Under the pieces are notes generated by a model, which was not told where the DNA came from, made no database searches, and saw only the letters and a program-made list of their open reading frames with translations. Shown here one piece after another: positions 36,070 to 43,504 of a DNA stretch of 64,000 nucleotides. The translations under genes were made by a program, and so were the position numbers. Positions within the stretch are counted from its first letter, which is position 1. Each line of letters opens with the position of its first letter. This DNA is from Kangiella sediminilitoris (GTDB lineage: Bacteria; Pseudomonadota; Gammaproteobacteria; Enterobacterales; Kangiellaceae). The DNA lies in contig NZ_CP012418.1 of the NCBI RefSeq assembly GCF_001708405.1, positions 1,578,501 to 1,642,500 on the forward strand, read 5' to 3'.

Positions 36070-37152
36070 CTAGCTACCAGTATCAGAAGCATTACGCAGG
36101 AATACCGATGTGGGTAACAACTGCGATAAAACTCTATTCCAGCGAGTAATACCGGATGGAGAGACGTAAACAACATCTCTTGGCTTTAACATGAAGTTAT
36201 CGCCGGCTATAAAAGCAAACTTCTGTGAGCCATCAAGGTGGTAAATTGTGAACTTACCCTCTGTCTCTGGGTGGGTACGGATTACATAAATACCTTCATC
36301 ATCCGCAGTAAGGTTATCTACACCACCTACCTCGCCTAAAGCCTGTGTTAAGGACAGTCCATACTTGCTAATTATGACAGGCTGAGGCTTCATGACTTCT
36401 CCCATCACATAAACTTTCTTTTGAATATTGCTATTTACATAAACAGTATCGCCATCTTTTAAAACTAATGTCTCAAAAGGAAATCCTGCTTTCTGCATTT
36501 CATATAAATTTAATGAATAGCTATCTTTGCCACGTATAAGACGTACCTGAGTTTCATCACCATCTAAAGAAACTCCTCCGGCTAGCTGTATGGCTTCCAG
36601 TATAGTTAAAGGCGAGGTAGTAATGGGAAGGACTTTAGGGTTATTAACACTTCCCGTGATGCTTACTTTTTGGCTACGATAATCAACCACCCTCACATCT
36701 AATTGAGGATTATTTAAATATTTTGTTAGCCGAGACGTTATTTCTTCCCGAATTCCAGCTGTAGTACGCTCAGCTGCAGCAACTTTGCCAATATACGGAA
36801 AATAAATTGTTCCATCAGCCTTAACTAAGGTACCTGAGGTAGCTGGATGAGTATTAGGGCCTCCGGGCATCGTCAGCTCTGGATGTTCGAAAACAGTTAC
36901 CAGCAGAACGTCTCCCGGCTGGACTTTATATTGGTATAGCTCTTCGGATATCAACGCCGAATATTGTTCCAAGTAGGTACCTAGATCTTTTTCAGAGTTA
37001 AAGGGCTCAAGAGTAATACTGACGACGTCATAATTCACGACTTGTTCAGATGCCGAGACTTCATTTGAAGTTACATCTTTATCAATGCTGATCCCAGGAG
37101 CTAAAACACAGCCCTTTACAAACACAACTGCTAAACAGATGTATAGCTTCAT
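36070..37152 (-). CDS. wza: Outer-membrane polysaccharide export lipoprotein Wza
   Basis: 360 aa from ATG 37152; a GTG four codons earlier is possible. Lipoprotein signal: MKLYICLAVVFVKGC with lipobox VKGC, Cys near residue 15. YKVQPGDVLLVTVFEHPEL opens the polysaccharide export domain, GTIYFPYIGKVAAAERTTAGI and SITGSVNNPKVLPIT / VYVMGEVMKPQPVIISKYG are SLBB-type repeats; the C-terminal WNRVLSQLLPTS is the amphipathic helix that forms the outer-membrane barrel. First gene of wza-wzb-wzc; promoter must lie in 37165-37420, where no clear -35/-10 or JUMPstart was found. Confidence 0.95.
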   Translation of the reverse strand: MKLYICLAVVFVKGCVLAPGISIDKDVTSNEVSASEQVVNYDVVSITLEPFNSEKDLGTYLEQYSALISEELYQYKVQPGDVLLVTVFEHPELTMPGGPNTHPATSGTLVKADGTIYFPYIGKVAAAERTTAGIREEITSRLTKYLNNPQLDVRVVDYRSQKVSITGSVNNPKVLPITTSPLTILEAIQLAGGVSLDGDETQVRLIRGKDSYSLNLYEMQKAGFPFETLVLKDGDTVYVNSNIQKKVYVMGEVMKPQPVIISKYGLSLTQALGEVGGVDNLTADDEGIYVIRTHPETEGKFTIYHLDGSQKFAFIAGDNFMLKPRDVVYVSPSGITRWNRVLSQLLPTSVFLRNASDTGS

Positions 37153-37420
37153 CCTTATTCTCACTTATAAATATTCCAAATATTTTTGTTTTAAACTTAT
37201 TAATTGAATTAGCTGCCCCTTCTAAGGAGGCATACATAAACTTATATCAAATGCGACTTTTGTGAACCAACGCACATTAATACAAATAGATACACTAATC
37301 AAGCTTTTTATGCATACAAAAATATACAAAAGCATATGAAAACATGCTCAAATATTTTATAAGGTTTGGTTGGGGCTAATCGACTCGAAACTTTCTCTAA
37401 TAGTTTTAAGGTATTGCTAC

Positions 37421-39406
37421 TTAAGCAATACTTTCTTCGCGAAGTTTTTCAATTTTATCCCTTATTTGTGCTGCTTTTTCGAATTCAAGGTTCTTAGCAA
37501 ACTCCAGCATTTCCTTTTCTAGCTTTTCAATTTCTTCCACACTTTCAGCTAAACTGCGGACATGATATTGCCCTTTCTTATCAGCAACACGCTTTTTACC
37601 ACTCTTGGCGCCTGTATCCATGACATCGGTTATTTTCTTTTTAATTCCCTGCGGTGTAATACCATGCTCTTTATTAAAGGCTTGCTGAATACTACGACGA
37701 CGATCCGTTTCGTCAATAGCTCGCTTCATGGATCCTGTTATTTTGTCAGCATATAAAATGGCTTTACCATTCAAGTTACGAGCTGCTCGACCAATAGTCT
37801 GAATTAAGGAGCGCTCGGAGCGCAAGAACCCTTCCTTATCCGCATCCAGAATCGCAACTAATGATACCTCAGGCATATCCAGACCTTCTCGCAACAAGTT
37901 AATACCAACTAAAACATCAAACTCACCCAGACGTAGGTCTCTGATAATTTCCATACGCTCAACCGTATCAACATCAGAGTGTAAATAACGTACACGAATA
38001 CCATGCTCGGACAGATAGTCAGTCAGATCTTCGGCCATCTTTTTAGTCAAAGTTGTCACCAGAACTCGTTCATTAACTTCAACTCTCTTGTGAATCTCGG
38101 ACAGAAGGTCATCAACCTGGGTTCCTACAGGGCGAATCTCTACCTCTGGATCCACTAAGCCCGTTGGACGCACAACCTGCTCAACAACCTGGCCAGCATG
38201 CTCTTCTTCATAAGGGCCTGGAGTAGCAGAAATGAATATAGTTTGTGGCGAAATTCGTTCGAACTCCTCGAATTTCAATGGACGATTATCAAGTGCAGAA
38301 GGCAAACGAAAACCAAATTCGACCAGAGTTTCCTTTCTTGATCGATCACCTTTATACATCGCCCCAATCTGAGAAACAGTTACGTGTGACTCGTCAATTA
38401 TCATCAAAGCATCGGGTGGTAAATAATCCAATAAACATGGAGGAGCCTCGCCCGGTTGAGCCCCTGACAAATACCGTGAGTAGTTTTCAATACCCGAGCA
38501 ATAGCCGAGTTCCTGCATCATTTCAATATCGAACTTTACACGCTGCTCAAGCCGCTGCGCCTCTACCAGTTTATTCATATCATATAACTGAGCTAGTCTT
38601 TCCTTCAGCTCAACTTTAATTTTTTCGATTGCATCCAATATAGTTTGTCTGGAAGTCACATAGTGGCTTTTAGGGAACACCGTAACGCGGGTAAGATTTT
38701 TAATCACTTCACCTGTTAGCGGATCAAAAGTCTGAATAGTCTCGACTTCATCATCAAAAAGTTCAATTCTGATAGCGTTTTTATCGGACTCCGCAGGATA
38801 GATATCAATTAAGTCGCCACGTACACGATAGGTTGCGCGCTGTAGTTCCATGTCATTCCGTGTATATTGAAGCTCCGCTAACCGCCTTAAGATATAACGC
38901 TGGTCAATAGAATCACCAACCTTTAAATGCATAACCATACTATGAAAGGCTTTAGGATCTCCCAGTCCGTATATAGCTGACACCGAAGCGACAATCACAG
39001 AGTCCCGTCGTTCAAGTAAAGCCCTGGTAGCTGACAGGCGCATCTGCTCAATGTGCTCATTTATCGAAGCGTCCTTTTCGATAAAAGTATCCGATGCCGG
39101 AACATACGCCTCTGGCTGGTAATAGTCGTAATAGGAAACAAAATACTCGACAGCATTGTTTGGGAAAAACTCCTTCATCTCGCCATACAGCTGGGCTGCT
39201 AATGTCTTATTTGGAGCCATGACGATTGCAGGACGACCACTTCGGGCAATAACGTTTGCCATAGTGTAGGTTTTACCAGAACCGGTCACACCCAGCAGAG
39301 TTTGGTGCGACAACCCATCATCAAGACCTTCAAGCAACTCTTCTATCGCTTTAGGTTGATCACCTGCTGGGGCAAATTGAGACTGTATATCAAAGACGTC
39401 GCTCAT
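37421..39406 (-). CDS. uvrB: Excinuclease ABC subunit B
   Basis: 661 aa. [18 protein letters not shown] is the Walker [18 protein letters not shown] the beta-hairpin region, [15 protein letters not shown] the Walker [38 protein letters not shown] and [10 protein letters not shown] helicase motifs V-VI. The C-terminal UVR motif [27 protein letters not shown] binds UvrC. Nucleotide-excision repair helicase-like protein. Divergent from the aminotransferase gene; no clear LexA box was seen in the 123-bp gap. Confidence 0.98.
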   Translation of the reverse strand: MSDVFDIQSQFAPAGDQPKAIEELLEGLDDGLSHQTLLGVTGSGKTYTMANVIARSGRPAIVMAPNKTLAAQLYGEMKEFFPNNAVEYFVSYYDYYQPEAYVPASDTFIEKDASINEHIEQMRLSATRALLERRDSVIVASVSAIYGLGDPKAFHSMVMHLKVGDSIDQRYILRRLAELQYTRNDMELQRATYRVRGDLIDIYPAESDKNAIRIELFDDEVETIQTFDPLTGEVIKNLTRVTVFPKSHYVTSRQTILDAIEKIKVELKERLAQLYDMNKLVEAQRLEQRVKFDIEMMQELGYCSGIENYSRYLSGAQPGEAPPCLLDYLPPDALMIIDESHVTVSQIGAMYKGDRSRKETLVEFGFRLPSALDNRPLKFEEFERISPQTIFISATPGPYEEEHAGQVVEQVVRPTGLVDPEVEIRPVGTQVDDLLSEIHKRVEVNERVLVTTLTKKMAEDLTDYLSEHGIRVRYLHSDVDTVERMEIIRDLRLGEFDVLVGINLLREGLDMPEVSLVAILDADKEGFLRSERSLIQTIGRAARNLNGKAILYADKITGSMKRAIDETDRRRSIQQAFNKEHGITPQGIKKKITDVMDTGAKSGKKRVADKKGQYHVRSLAESVEEIEKLEKEMLEFAKNLEFEKAAQIRDKIEKLREESIA

Positions 39407-39529
39407 GGGCTTATGACTTTTAGTTAAGTATGCAGTTATTGCGCTCTATAACTTCTTGGGTGGCGTAATAACTTAGAGTATGATTAGCGAATATTGTCTC
39501 ACACTGAGTAAAAAAATCGAGGGGTTACG

Positions 39530-40711
39530 GTGACTATTGAACTATCTAAAAGAGTACAGCTTATTAAGCCATCTCCAACTTTAGCTGTCGCAGCAAAAGC
39601 AAAAGAATTAAAGGACCAGGGTCGTGATGTCGTTGGTTTGGGAACTGGCGAGCCAGATTTTGACACGCCAGACCACATCAAAAAAGCTGCCATAAACGCA
39701 ATACAGAATGGCGCAACAAAATATACGGCGGTCGACGGGACCCCCGAATTAAAAGATGCTGTAATAAACAAGTTTAAAAGGGATAACGGTTTAACCTATA
39801 CACCAAATCAGATTCTGGTATCTTCAGGCGGCAAGCAGAGTTTTTACAACTTGTGCCAGGCGCTCCTCAACCCCGGTGATGAAGTTATCATCCCTGCTCC
39901 GTACTGGGTTTCATATCCAGATATGGCGTTATTGGCAGAAGCTAAGCCAGTAATAATTGAAACGAGCATAGAGCAGCACCTTAAGATTACGCCTGATCAG
40001 CTCAAAAAGGCAATCACTAACAAAACACGGCTGTTTGTTATTAACGGTCCGAGTAACCCTACTGGCGTTGCCTACTCAAAAAGTGAGCTCAAAGCTATAG
40101 GAGATGTTTTAAAGGAATATCCAGACATTATTATCGCTACCGATGATATGTACGAGCATATTTTATGGGCTGAAGAACCTTTCGCTAATATCCTGAATGC
40201 CTGCCCAGAGCTTTATGACAGAACAATTGTGCTTAACGGTGTTTCAAAAGCCTACGCTATGACTGGATGGCGTATAGGTTATGCTGGCGGTCCAGCGGAC
40301 TTGATAACGGCAATGAAAAAGGTTCAGTCACAAAGCACCTCAAACCCTGCAGCCCCAAGCCAGGCTGCTGCAACGGAAGCTCTCAACGGGGACCAAAGTT
40401 GTATAACACCTATGCTGGAAGCATTTAAAAAACGTCATGACTATCTAGTAGAGGCTCTTAATGCTATAGATGGCATTAAGTGTTTACCAAGCGATGGTAC
40501 CTTCTATGCTTTTCCGAACGTAGAAGGCCTAATTGATAAACTTGGGTGTGAGTCTGATCTTGACCTCGCAGAATTACTTCTAGAAAAAGTAGACTTAGCA
40601 TTGGTACCTGGCTCGGCATTTGGTTCTCCAGGTCACATGCGACTATCTTATGCGGCCAGTATGGAAACTCTTGAAAAAGCTATTGAAAGACTTAAAAAAA
40701 TAGCAAATTAA
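39530..40711 (+). CDS. aspC: Pyridoxal-phosphate aspartate/aromatic aminotransferase (class I)
   Basis: 393 aa; GTG start with GAGGGG 6 nt upstream. Motifs: VGLGTGEPDFDTPDHIK, PYWVSYPDMALLAEAKPV, NGPSNPTGVAYS, and the PLP lysine in VLNGVSKAYAMTGWRIGYAGG near residue 235; RLSYAAS is the substrate-carboxylate Arg. This is a class I-gamma/beta aspartate aminotransferase. Substrate range (aspartate, possibly prephenate) is not decided by sequence. Next to uvrB and tRNA-Asn as in several gammaproteobacteria. Confidence 0.92.
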   Translation: MTIELSKRVQLIKPSPTLAVAAKAKELKDQGRDVVGLGTGEPDFDTPDHIKKAAINAIQNGATKYTAVDGTPELKDAVINKFKRDNGLTYTPNQILVSSGGKQSFYNLCQALLNPGDEVIIPAPYWVSYPDMALLAEAKPVIIETSIEQHLKITPDQLKKAITNKTRLFVINGPSNPTGVAYSKSELKAIGDVLKEYPDIIIATDDMYEHILWAEEPFANILNACPELYDRTIVLNGVSKAYAMTGWRIGYAGGPADLITAMKKVQSQSTSNPAAPSQAAATEALNGDQSCITPMLEAFKKRHDYLVEALNAIDGIKCLPSDGTFYAFPNVEGLIDKLGCESDLDLAELLLEKVDLALVPGSAFGSPGHMRLSYAASMETLEKAIERLKKIAN

Positions 40712-40731
40712 ATTTTTTTTTAATTTAGGTG

Positions 40732-40760
40732 TTGACCGATGGGCGAAATATGTCTATTAT
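40732..40760 (+). promoter_or_regulatory. Promoter of tRNA-Asn
   Basis: TTGACC at 40732-40737 and TATTAT at 40755-40760 with an exact 17-nt spacer, followed by a GC-rich discriminator (CTCGCCCC), typical of stable-RNA promoters under growth-rate control. The tRNA begins 36 nt after the -10. Confidence 0.85.
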
Positions 40761-40796
40761 CTCGCCCCGTTCAGCACACAACGTTGAACAGATAAA

Positions 40797-40872
40797 TCCC
40801 CCTTAGTTCAGTCGGTAGAACGGTGGACTGTTAATCCATATGTCGCTGGTTCGAATCCAGCAGGGGGAGCCA
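40797..40872 (+). tRNA. tRNA-Asn (anticodon GTT)
   Basis: 76 nt with encoded CCA. Acceptor TCCCCCT pairs with AGGGGGA, discriminator G. D-arm around AGTTCAGTCGGTAGA, anticodon loop CTGTTAA with GTT at 40830-40832, T-arm GCTGGTTCGAATCCAGC. Single tRNA transcript bounded by its own promoter and terminator. tRNA genes are common integration sites, relevant to the unusual cassettes to the right. Confidence 0.98.
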
Positions 40873-40878
40873 TATTTT

Positions 40879-40910
40879 AAAGGCCTTGCAGCGATGCGAG
40901 GCCTTTTTTT
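40879..40910 (+). terminator. Rho-independent terminator after tRNA-Asn
   Basis: AAGGCCT(T)GCA, loop, TGCGAGGCCTT followed by TTTTT; a stem of about 10 bp with one mismatch and a clear U tract. Confidence 0.9.
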
Positions 40911-41134
40911 ATACATAACATATTCCTATTGATTTTCATCCTGGAAAACTGCTCTATAGTTTCTGTCGTGAGACTTATCAACTCAATAAAACTACCCTTT
41001 TGACTAAGAACAAATTTATCACCTGAGAGCTAATTTAATTAGATTATTTATAAAAGCATTAACCAGAAAATTGGAATACAGAATCAGATATCTCAAGTAA
41101 ATCATCGAAATTTACAATTGAAAATCCAGATTAA

Positions 41135-41148
41135 AAGTAAATTTTACA
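41135..41148. promoter_or_regulatory. AAGTAAATTTTACA element, copy 1
   Basis: The 14-mer is identical to the copies at 43281 and 44989, which lie at the promoter-distal end of the conserved blocks upstream of the two peptide cassettes. The element contains a GTAAA-n-TTTAC inverted repeat. Likely a protein-binding site; the HTH protein encoded at 41535 is a candidate (inference). Confidence 0.45.
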
Positions 41149-41293
41149 ATCGCTATTTGTAATACCAGCAAGTCAATTTTAACTTAAAGAATGTTAAATT
41201 CGCTTTATAGCTCTGTATTTATCCATCAGAGGTTAATAGGCGATATATATGGTTATATCTTATTGAAAAGAAATGATTATTTTATGACCAGGC

Positions 41294-41322
41294 AAAAAAA
41301 AAGCCAAGAAGTGATTCTTGGC
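41294..41322 (-). terminator. Hairpin with U-tract on minus strand, no gene attached
   Basis: Minus strand GCCAAGAA-tcac-TTCTTGGC followed by nine T. A perfect 8-bp stem. No minus-strand gene precedes it within the gap, so it may end a small unannotated RNA that starts around 41400-41530, or serve as an insulator. Confidence 0.5.
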
Positions 41323-41400
41323 CAAATCCCACCATATAGCTGAAGGAAAATTGTATCAATTTGTAGCAATTTTACTTGTATCTTAATAGCTTATGTATTT

Positions 41401-41435
41401 TCACAGTATTGCTTTATTTGTCATGAATACTGTGA
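41401..41435. promoter_or_regulatory. Inverted repeat TCACAGTATT...AATACTGTGA
   Basis: Two perfect 10-bp arms separated by 15 nt, 100 nt before the HTH gene. Further ACAGTA copies follow at 41446 and 41455. A candidate operator for the HTH protein. Confidence 0.45.
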
Positions 41436-41482
41436 TACAAATAAACAGTAAAAATACAGTAAATTACATCTTGGATATATAT

Positions 41483-41500
41483 TAATGCATGACTGCATTG
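41483..41500. promoter_or_regulatory. Palindrome TAATGCA-TGAC-TGCATTG
   Basis: 7-4-7 inverted repeat 35 nt before the HTH gene start. The same design occurs at 43353-43370 and, perfectly, at 54886-54903; a partial form lies at 45060-45077. Confidence 0.45.
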
Positions 41501-41534
41501 AAATCAAGTCAATCTTGCATTGTTAGGATACAAT

Positions 41535-41924
41535 ATGAGCGAAATCATTGATCAACTCAAGCAACTGATGAATAACTTTGGTGAAACCGATTATTCAATG
41601 CAGCGTAAATCCAATATCAGTCAGTCTACGATTTATCGTATTCTTGAACGAAAGACGACTGATCCGGGTGTTCACAAAATAGATAGTCTAGCTAGAGCTC
41701 TAGGTTTCAGGCTTTCTCTGATACCAATAAATGAATCTACCAACCAGATTGATTACTCTTCAGAGGTAGATACACTTAAAAGGATTATTACGCTGGTCGA
41801 GTCACTTGCCAACGCTAGAGGTATTGAGCTAACTCCTGAGGAAAAAGCAGAAATGATCCTATCGAACTACCAGGCAAATAGCTCGAAAGAAGAACTAGGA
41901 ATGAGGATCGTAAATTTAAAGTAA
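41535..41924 (+). CDS. Small HTH (XRE-like) transcriptional regulator
   Basis: 129 aa from ATG 41535, with AGGA 7 nt upstream; a TTG 15 nt earlier lacks a ribosome site. N-terminal helix-turn-helix: MSEIIDQLKQLMNNFGETDYSMQRK with NISQSTIYRILERKTTDPGVHKIDSLARALGF as recognition part (S-Q-S-T-I-Y-R). The second half, DTLKRIITLVESLANARGIELTPEEKAEM, is helical. No ligand domain. Its upstream region has several inverted repeats, and copies of these elements precede the peptide cassettes to the right, so it may regulate them and itself (inference). Similar proteins occur on phage and mobile islands. Confidence 0.75.
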   Translation: MSEIIDQLKQLMNNFGETDYSMQRKSNISQSTIYRILERKTTDPGVHKIDSLARALGFRLSLIPINESTNQIDYSSEVDTLKRIITLVESLANARGIELTPEEKAEMILSNYQANSSKEELGMRIVNLK

Positions 41925-42002
41925 TATTATGTCCTTGAAGGAATACAACAGTTTGAGGAAGCAACAAATTCAATAAATCTTGTCTGCTTTTCTCCAGAAC
42001 AT

Positions 42003-42032
42003 AAAAAAGGCGCCCCAAAGGGCGCCTTTTTT
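42003..42032. terminator. Strong bidirectional terminator
   Basis: AAAAAAGGCGCCC, loop CAAA, GGGCGCCTTTTTT: a 13-bp perfect stem flanked by A- and T-runs. It ends the HTH transcript (plus) and the first peptide cassette (minus; stop at 42044). Confidence 0.93.
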
Positions 42033-42043
42033 GATTTGTGCAG

Positions 42044-42436
42044 CTATATTCTAGTTAGTGGCGTCTTTACCTTACTGGAATTACTTTTGCTCTGTACGGG
42101 TCTTAAAAAGCCCCTGGACTGAATAATCTTTCGATTCTTTCGCTCGAAGTCCTCTAACTTCTGATTCCATACCAGGATTTCCCGCAGCTTATCCTTTTCA
42201 GTCAGGTTACTGGTTTCGATTTGAGAGTACTCCTGTATCAAGCGTAACGCAGTAATATCTGCCTGACGAAAAGCTGACAGATCAACAACGTTCTCCTCGT
42301 CACCGAAGAGCTCTATTTCAGCGCCAGTTTCAAAGGACTCGGCGTTTCTGTTTCGATAGGCCTTGACGATCAGCCAAAACAGCGCTGCTGCGAACGCTGC
42401 TAACACTAAACCGTAAGCCAAAAATAGTAATGCCAT
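42044..42436 (-). CDS. Cassette 1, gene C: single-pass membrane protein, unknown function
   Basis: 130 aa. One N-terminal helix (LLFLAYGLVLAAFAAALFWLIV) then a basic stop-transfer KAYRNRN and a cytoplasmic helical tail (VVDLSAFRQADITALRLIQEYSQIET, NQKLEDFERKNRKIIQSRGFLRPVQS). Unknown to me. The ATG at 42436 is 107 nt inside gene B; AGGG lies 8 nt upstream within gene B, supporting real initiation. The paralogue at 43505-43894 is about 60% identical by eye and overlaps its own gene B by the same 107 nt. Function unknown; likely works with the membrane protein of gene B. Confidence 0.82.
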   Translation of the reverse strand: MALLFLAYGLVLAAFAAALFWLIVKAYRNRNAESFETGAEIELFGDEENVVDLSAFRQADITALRLIQEYSQIETSNLTEKDKLREILVWNQKLEDFERKNRKIIQSRGFLRPVQSKSNSSKVKTPLTRI

Positions 42437-42923
42437 TAATATGTTTCCCTGCTAAATACACAAGTTGTTTCAGTATTGGTGTCAGTAAGGACAGTAAAAT
42501 ACAGATATTTACCGCTGGTAAAGCATAAGCCTGCAAACCCTTAATAAGCTCCAGGTCGGTATAGTGCCTTTCAATGAAACGGCCTATATTGAAACCTATA
42601 GCGATCATAGTAAATATAACCACTGCAAGTTCTTCTTTATCAACAATACGTGTTGTAACAGCTTGAAACGCCACGTAGAGTAAAATCAGTATATCTGTCA
42701 CCATCCATGTTATGTACCACAGATATTTCCCCTGTCCATGTTCCATTAACCAAGGGCTGAGTTGCCAGTTCATAAACTGAACTACAACTAAAAAAGCACA
42801 AAAGCTCACCAAACGCTTACGCTTAGTGAGCATCATATGAAGTATGAAACATCCAACTAATCCTAAAGTAAACCAGTCGGTAATCCATCCTTCTAAGTTA
42901 AGTTCAATAACAAAGTTCTGCAA
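42330..42923 (-). CDS. Cassette 1, gene B: multi-pass membrane protein, unknown function
   Basis: 197 aa from TTG 42923, 2 nt after the stop of the peptide gene. About five helices: FTLGLVGCFILHMML, LVSFCAFLVVVQFM, YLWYITWMVTDILILLYVAF, LAVVIFTMIAIGFNI, LPAVNICILLSLLTPIL. A C-terminal tail ITIFGLRFSVSSVRSSAVLA is identical in the paralogue and lies in the region shared with gene C. Paralogue at 43788-44384 is roughly half identical overall and also starts with TTG. No known family recognised. Possible transporter, processing protein or immunity protein for the peptide. Confidence 0.82.
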   Translation of the reverse strand: MQNFVIELNLEGWITDWFTLGLVGCFILHMMLTKRKRLVSFCAFLVVVQFMNWQLSPWLMEHGQGKYLWYITWMVTDILILLYVAFQAVTTRIVDKEELAVVIFTMIAIGFNIGRFIERHYTDLELIKGLQAYALPAVNICILLSLLTPILKQLVYLAGKHINGITIFGLRFSVSSVRSSAVLADRQGLSKQKRRVL

Positions 42924-42925
42924 TA

Positions 42926-43090
42926 TTACTCTCTTTTAGTCACATCTGGCTCATCGTCCTCAGGCTCGCCTCCATTACCACCTGTATACACTTCGAGTAC
43001 AAGCTTAGGATTGGACTCTCCCCAAGAAGGTTGAATTTCCTGAGGTTCTACCATAGATAAATAACAGATCATAGCGATAGATTCAAACAT
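42926..43090 (-). CDS. Cassette 1, gene A: small peptide with one TGGNGGEPE core
   Basis: 54 aa: MFESIAMICYLSMVEPQEIQ, then PSWGESNPKLVLEV and YTGGNGGEPEDDEPDVTKRE. The N-terminal 20 residues differ from the cassette 2 peptide at only two positions (MFESIA-ICYLSM-EPQEIQ). The ATG at 43090 has GGAG 9 nt upstream, at nearly the same spacing as its paralogue; an ATG six bases earlier directly abuts GGAG and is unlikely. The composition (acidic, Gly-rich tail after a hydrophobic start) and the leader/core look suggest a precursor peptide. Too small for most gene finders. Confidence 0.75.
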   Translation of the reverse strand: MFESIAMICYLSMVEPQEIQPSWGESNPKLVLEVYTGGNGGEPEDDEPDVTKRE

Positions 43091-43182
43091 AATAATCATC
43101 TCCAACAGTTAAAAAATTCATTAAAAAAAGGTTTTATCCAAGCGAAAACATAGAAACAGACAAATTATCTGTAAAGTGATTG

Positions 43183-43237
43183 CCATAACTTATTGCTTTT
43201 AAAAGACTTATTTTTAGGAAGAAAGATCGCGCTATGG
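43183..43237 (-). ncRNA. Conserved leader structure upstream of cassette 1
   Basis: On the minus strand CCATAGC (43237-43231) can pair with GTTATGG (43189-43183), closing a 55-nt element. The same arms at the same 55-nt span occur upstream of cassette 2 (44891-44945), with TCTTTTAAAAGCAA conserved inside. It would lie in the 5' UTR about 90 nt before gene A. Candidate cis-regulatory RNA; not matched to a known riboswitch. Confidence 0.45.
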
Positions 43238-43280
43238 TCTTCTGTCTAAATATTAAACAAAATAAATAAATAAAAACGTG

Positions 43281-43297
43281 AAGTAAATTTTACATTT
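43281..43297. promoter_or_regulatory. AAGTAAATTTTACATTT element, copy 2
   Basis: Identical 17-mer in the cassette 2 block (44989-45005) and 14-mer match at 41135. It sits upstream of a likely -10 (TAATAT) in the shared block. Confidence 0.5.
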
Positions 43298-43352
43298 GAT
43301 AATTTCTTCTTATATAAATCTTAATGCAAATATGAGAATATCTGCTTGATAT

Positions 43353-43370
43353 TAATGCAAATATGCAATG
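43353..43370. promoter_or_regulatory. Palindrome TAATGCA-AATA-TGCAATG
   Basis: 7-4-7 inverted repeat with one mismatch, preceded 31 nt away by a left half-site copy (43322-43328). Located about 55 nt upstream of the shared block of cassette 1. Confidence 0.45.
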
Positions 43371-43463
43371 AACCACCAAATTATATATTTATTTTAGATT
43401 AGTTTTATTAATACAACATAAAGCCTGGCCCACCCTCTCAGAAGTACGGTTAAAGCCAGGATC

Positions 43464-43490
43464 AAAAAAAGCGCTAACAAGCGCTTTTTC
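43464..43490 (-). terminator. Terminator of cassette 2
   Basis: AAAGCGCT-TGTT-AGCGCTTT followed by TTTT on the minus strand; perfect 8-bp stem. Lies 15 nt after the gene C stop (43505). Confidence 0.9.
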
Positions 43491-43504
43491 TGGTCATTAT
43501 TAAT

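Larger units (their letters stand above)
40911..41534. other. 624-bp AT-rich non-coding region between tRNA-Asn and HTH gene
   Basis: No convincing gene. It holds a copy of AAGTAAATTTTACA (41135-41148), a hairpin with an A-run that would be a terminator on the minus strand (41294-41322), a 10-bp inverted repeat (41401-41435) and a TAATGCA-N4-TGCATTG palindrome (41483-41500). A 19-codon frame from ATG 41284 spans the hairpin but has no good ribosome site; I do not call it. Confidence 0.7.
43091..43504. other. 414-bp region between the two peptide cassettes
   Basis: Holds the cassette 2 terminator (43464-43490), a 14-bp direct repeat TTAATGCAAATATG (43321-43334 and 43352-43365), the 120-bp block shared with cassette 2 (43181-43302) and the gene A leader. 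No coding frame is evident. Confidence 0.7.

Noticed and set aside
37165-37420. JUMPstart upstream of wza
   Set aside because: The region was searched for GGCGGTAG and CTTTGGGAGC on the minus strand and neither is present.
37411-37432. Inverted repeat GTATTGCT/AGCAATAC at the uvrB stop as a terminator
   Set aside because: The hairpin overlaps the stop codon and is followed by mixed A/T rather than a T run; too weak to list.
41284-41343. 19-codon reading frame across the orphan hairpin
   Set aside because: No ribosome binding site, no homologue, and most of it is the hairpin itself.
42926-43090. GlyGly-CTERM sorting signal in the small peptide
   Set aside because: A GlyGly-CTERM needs Gly-Gly followed by a helix and a basic tail at the C-terminus. 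Here Gly-Gly is followed by acidic residues and no helix.
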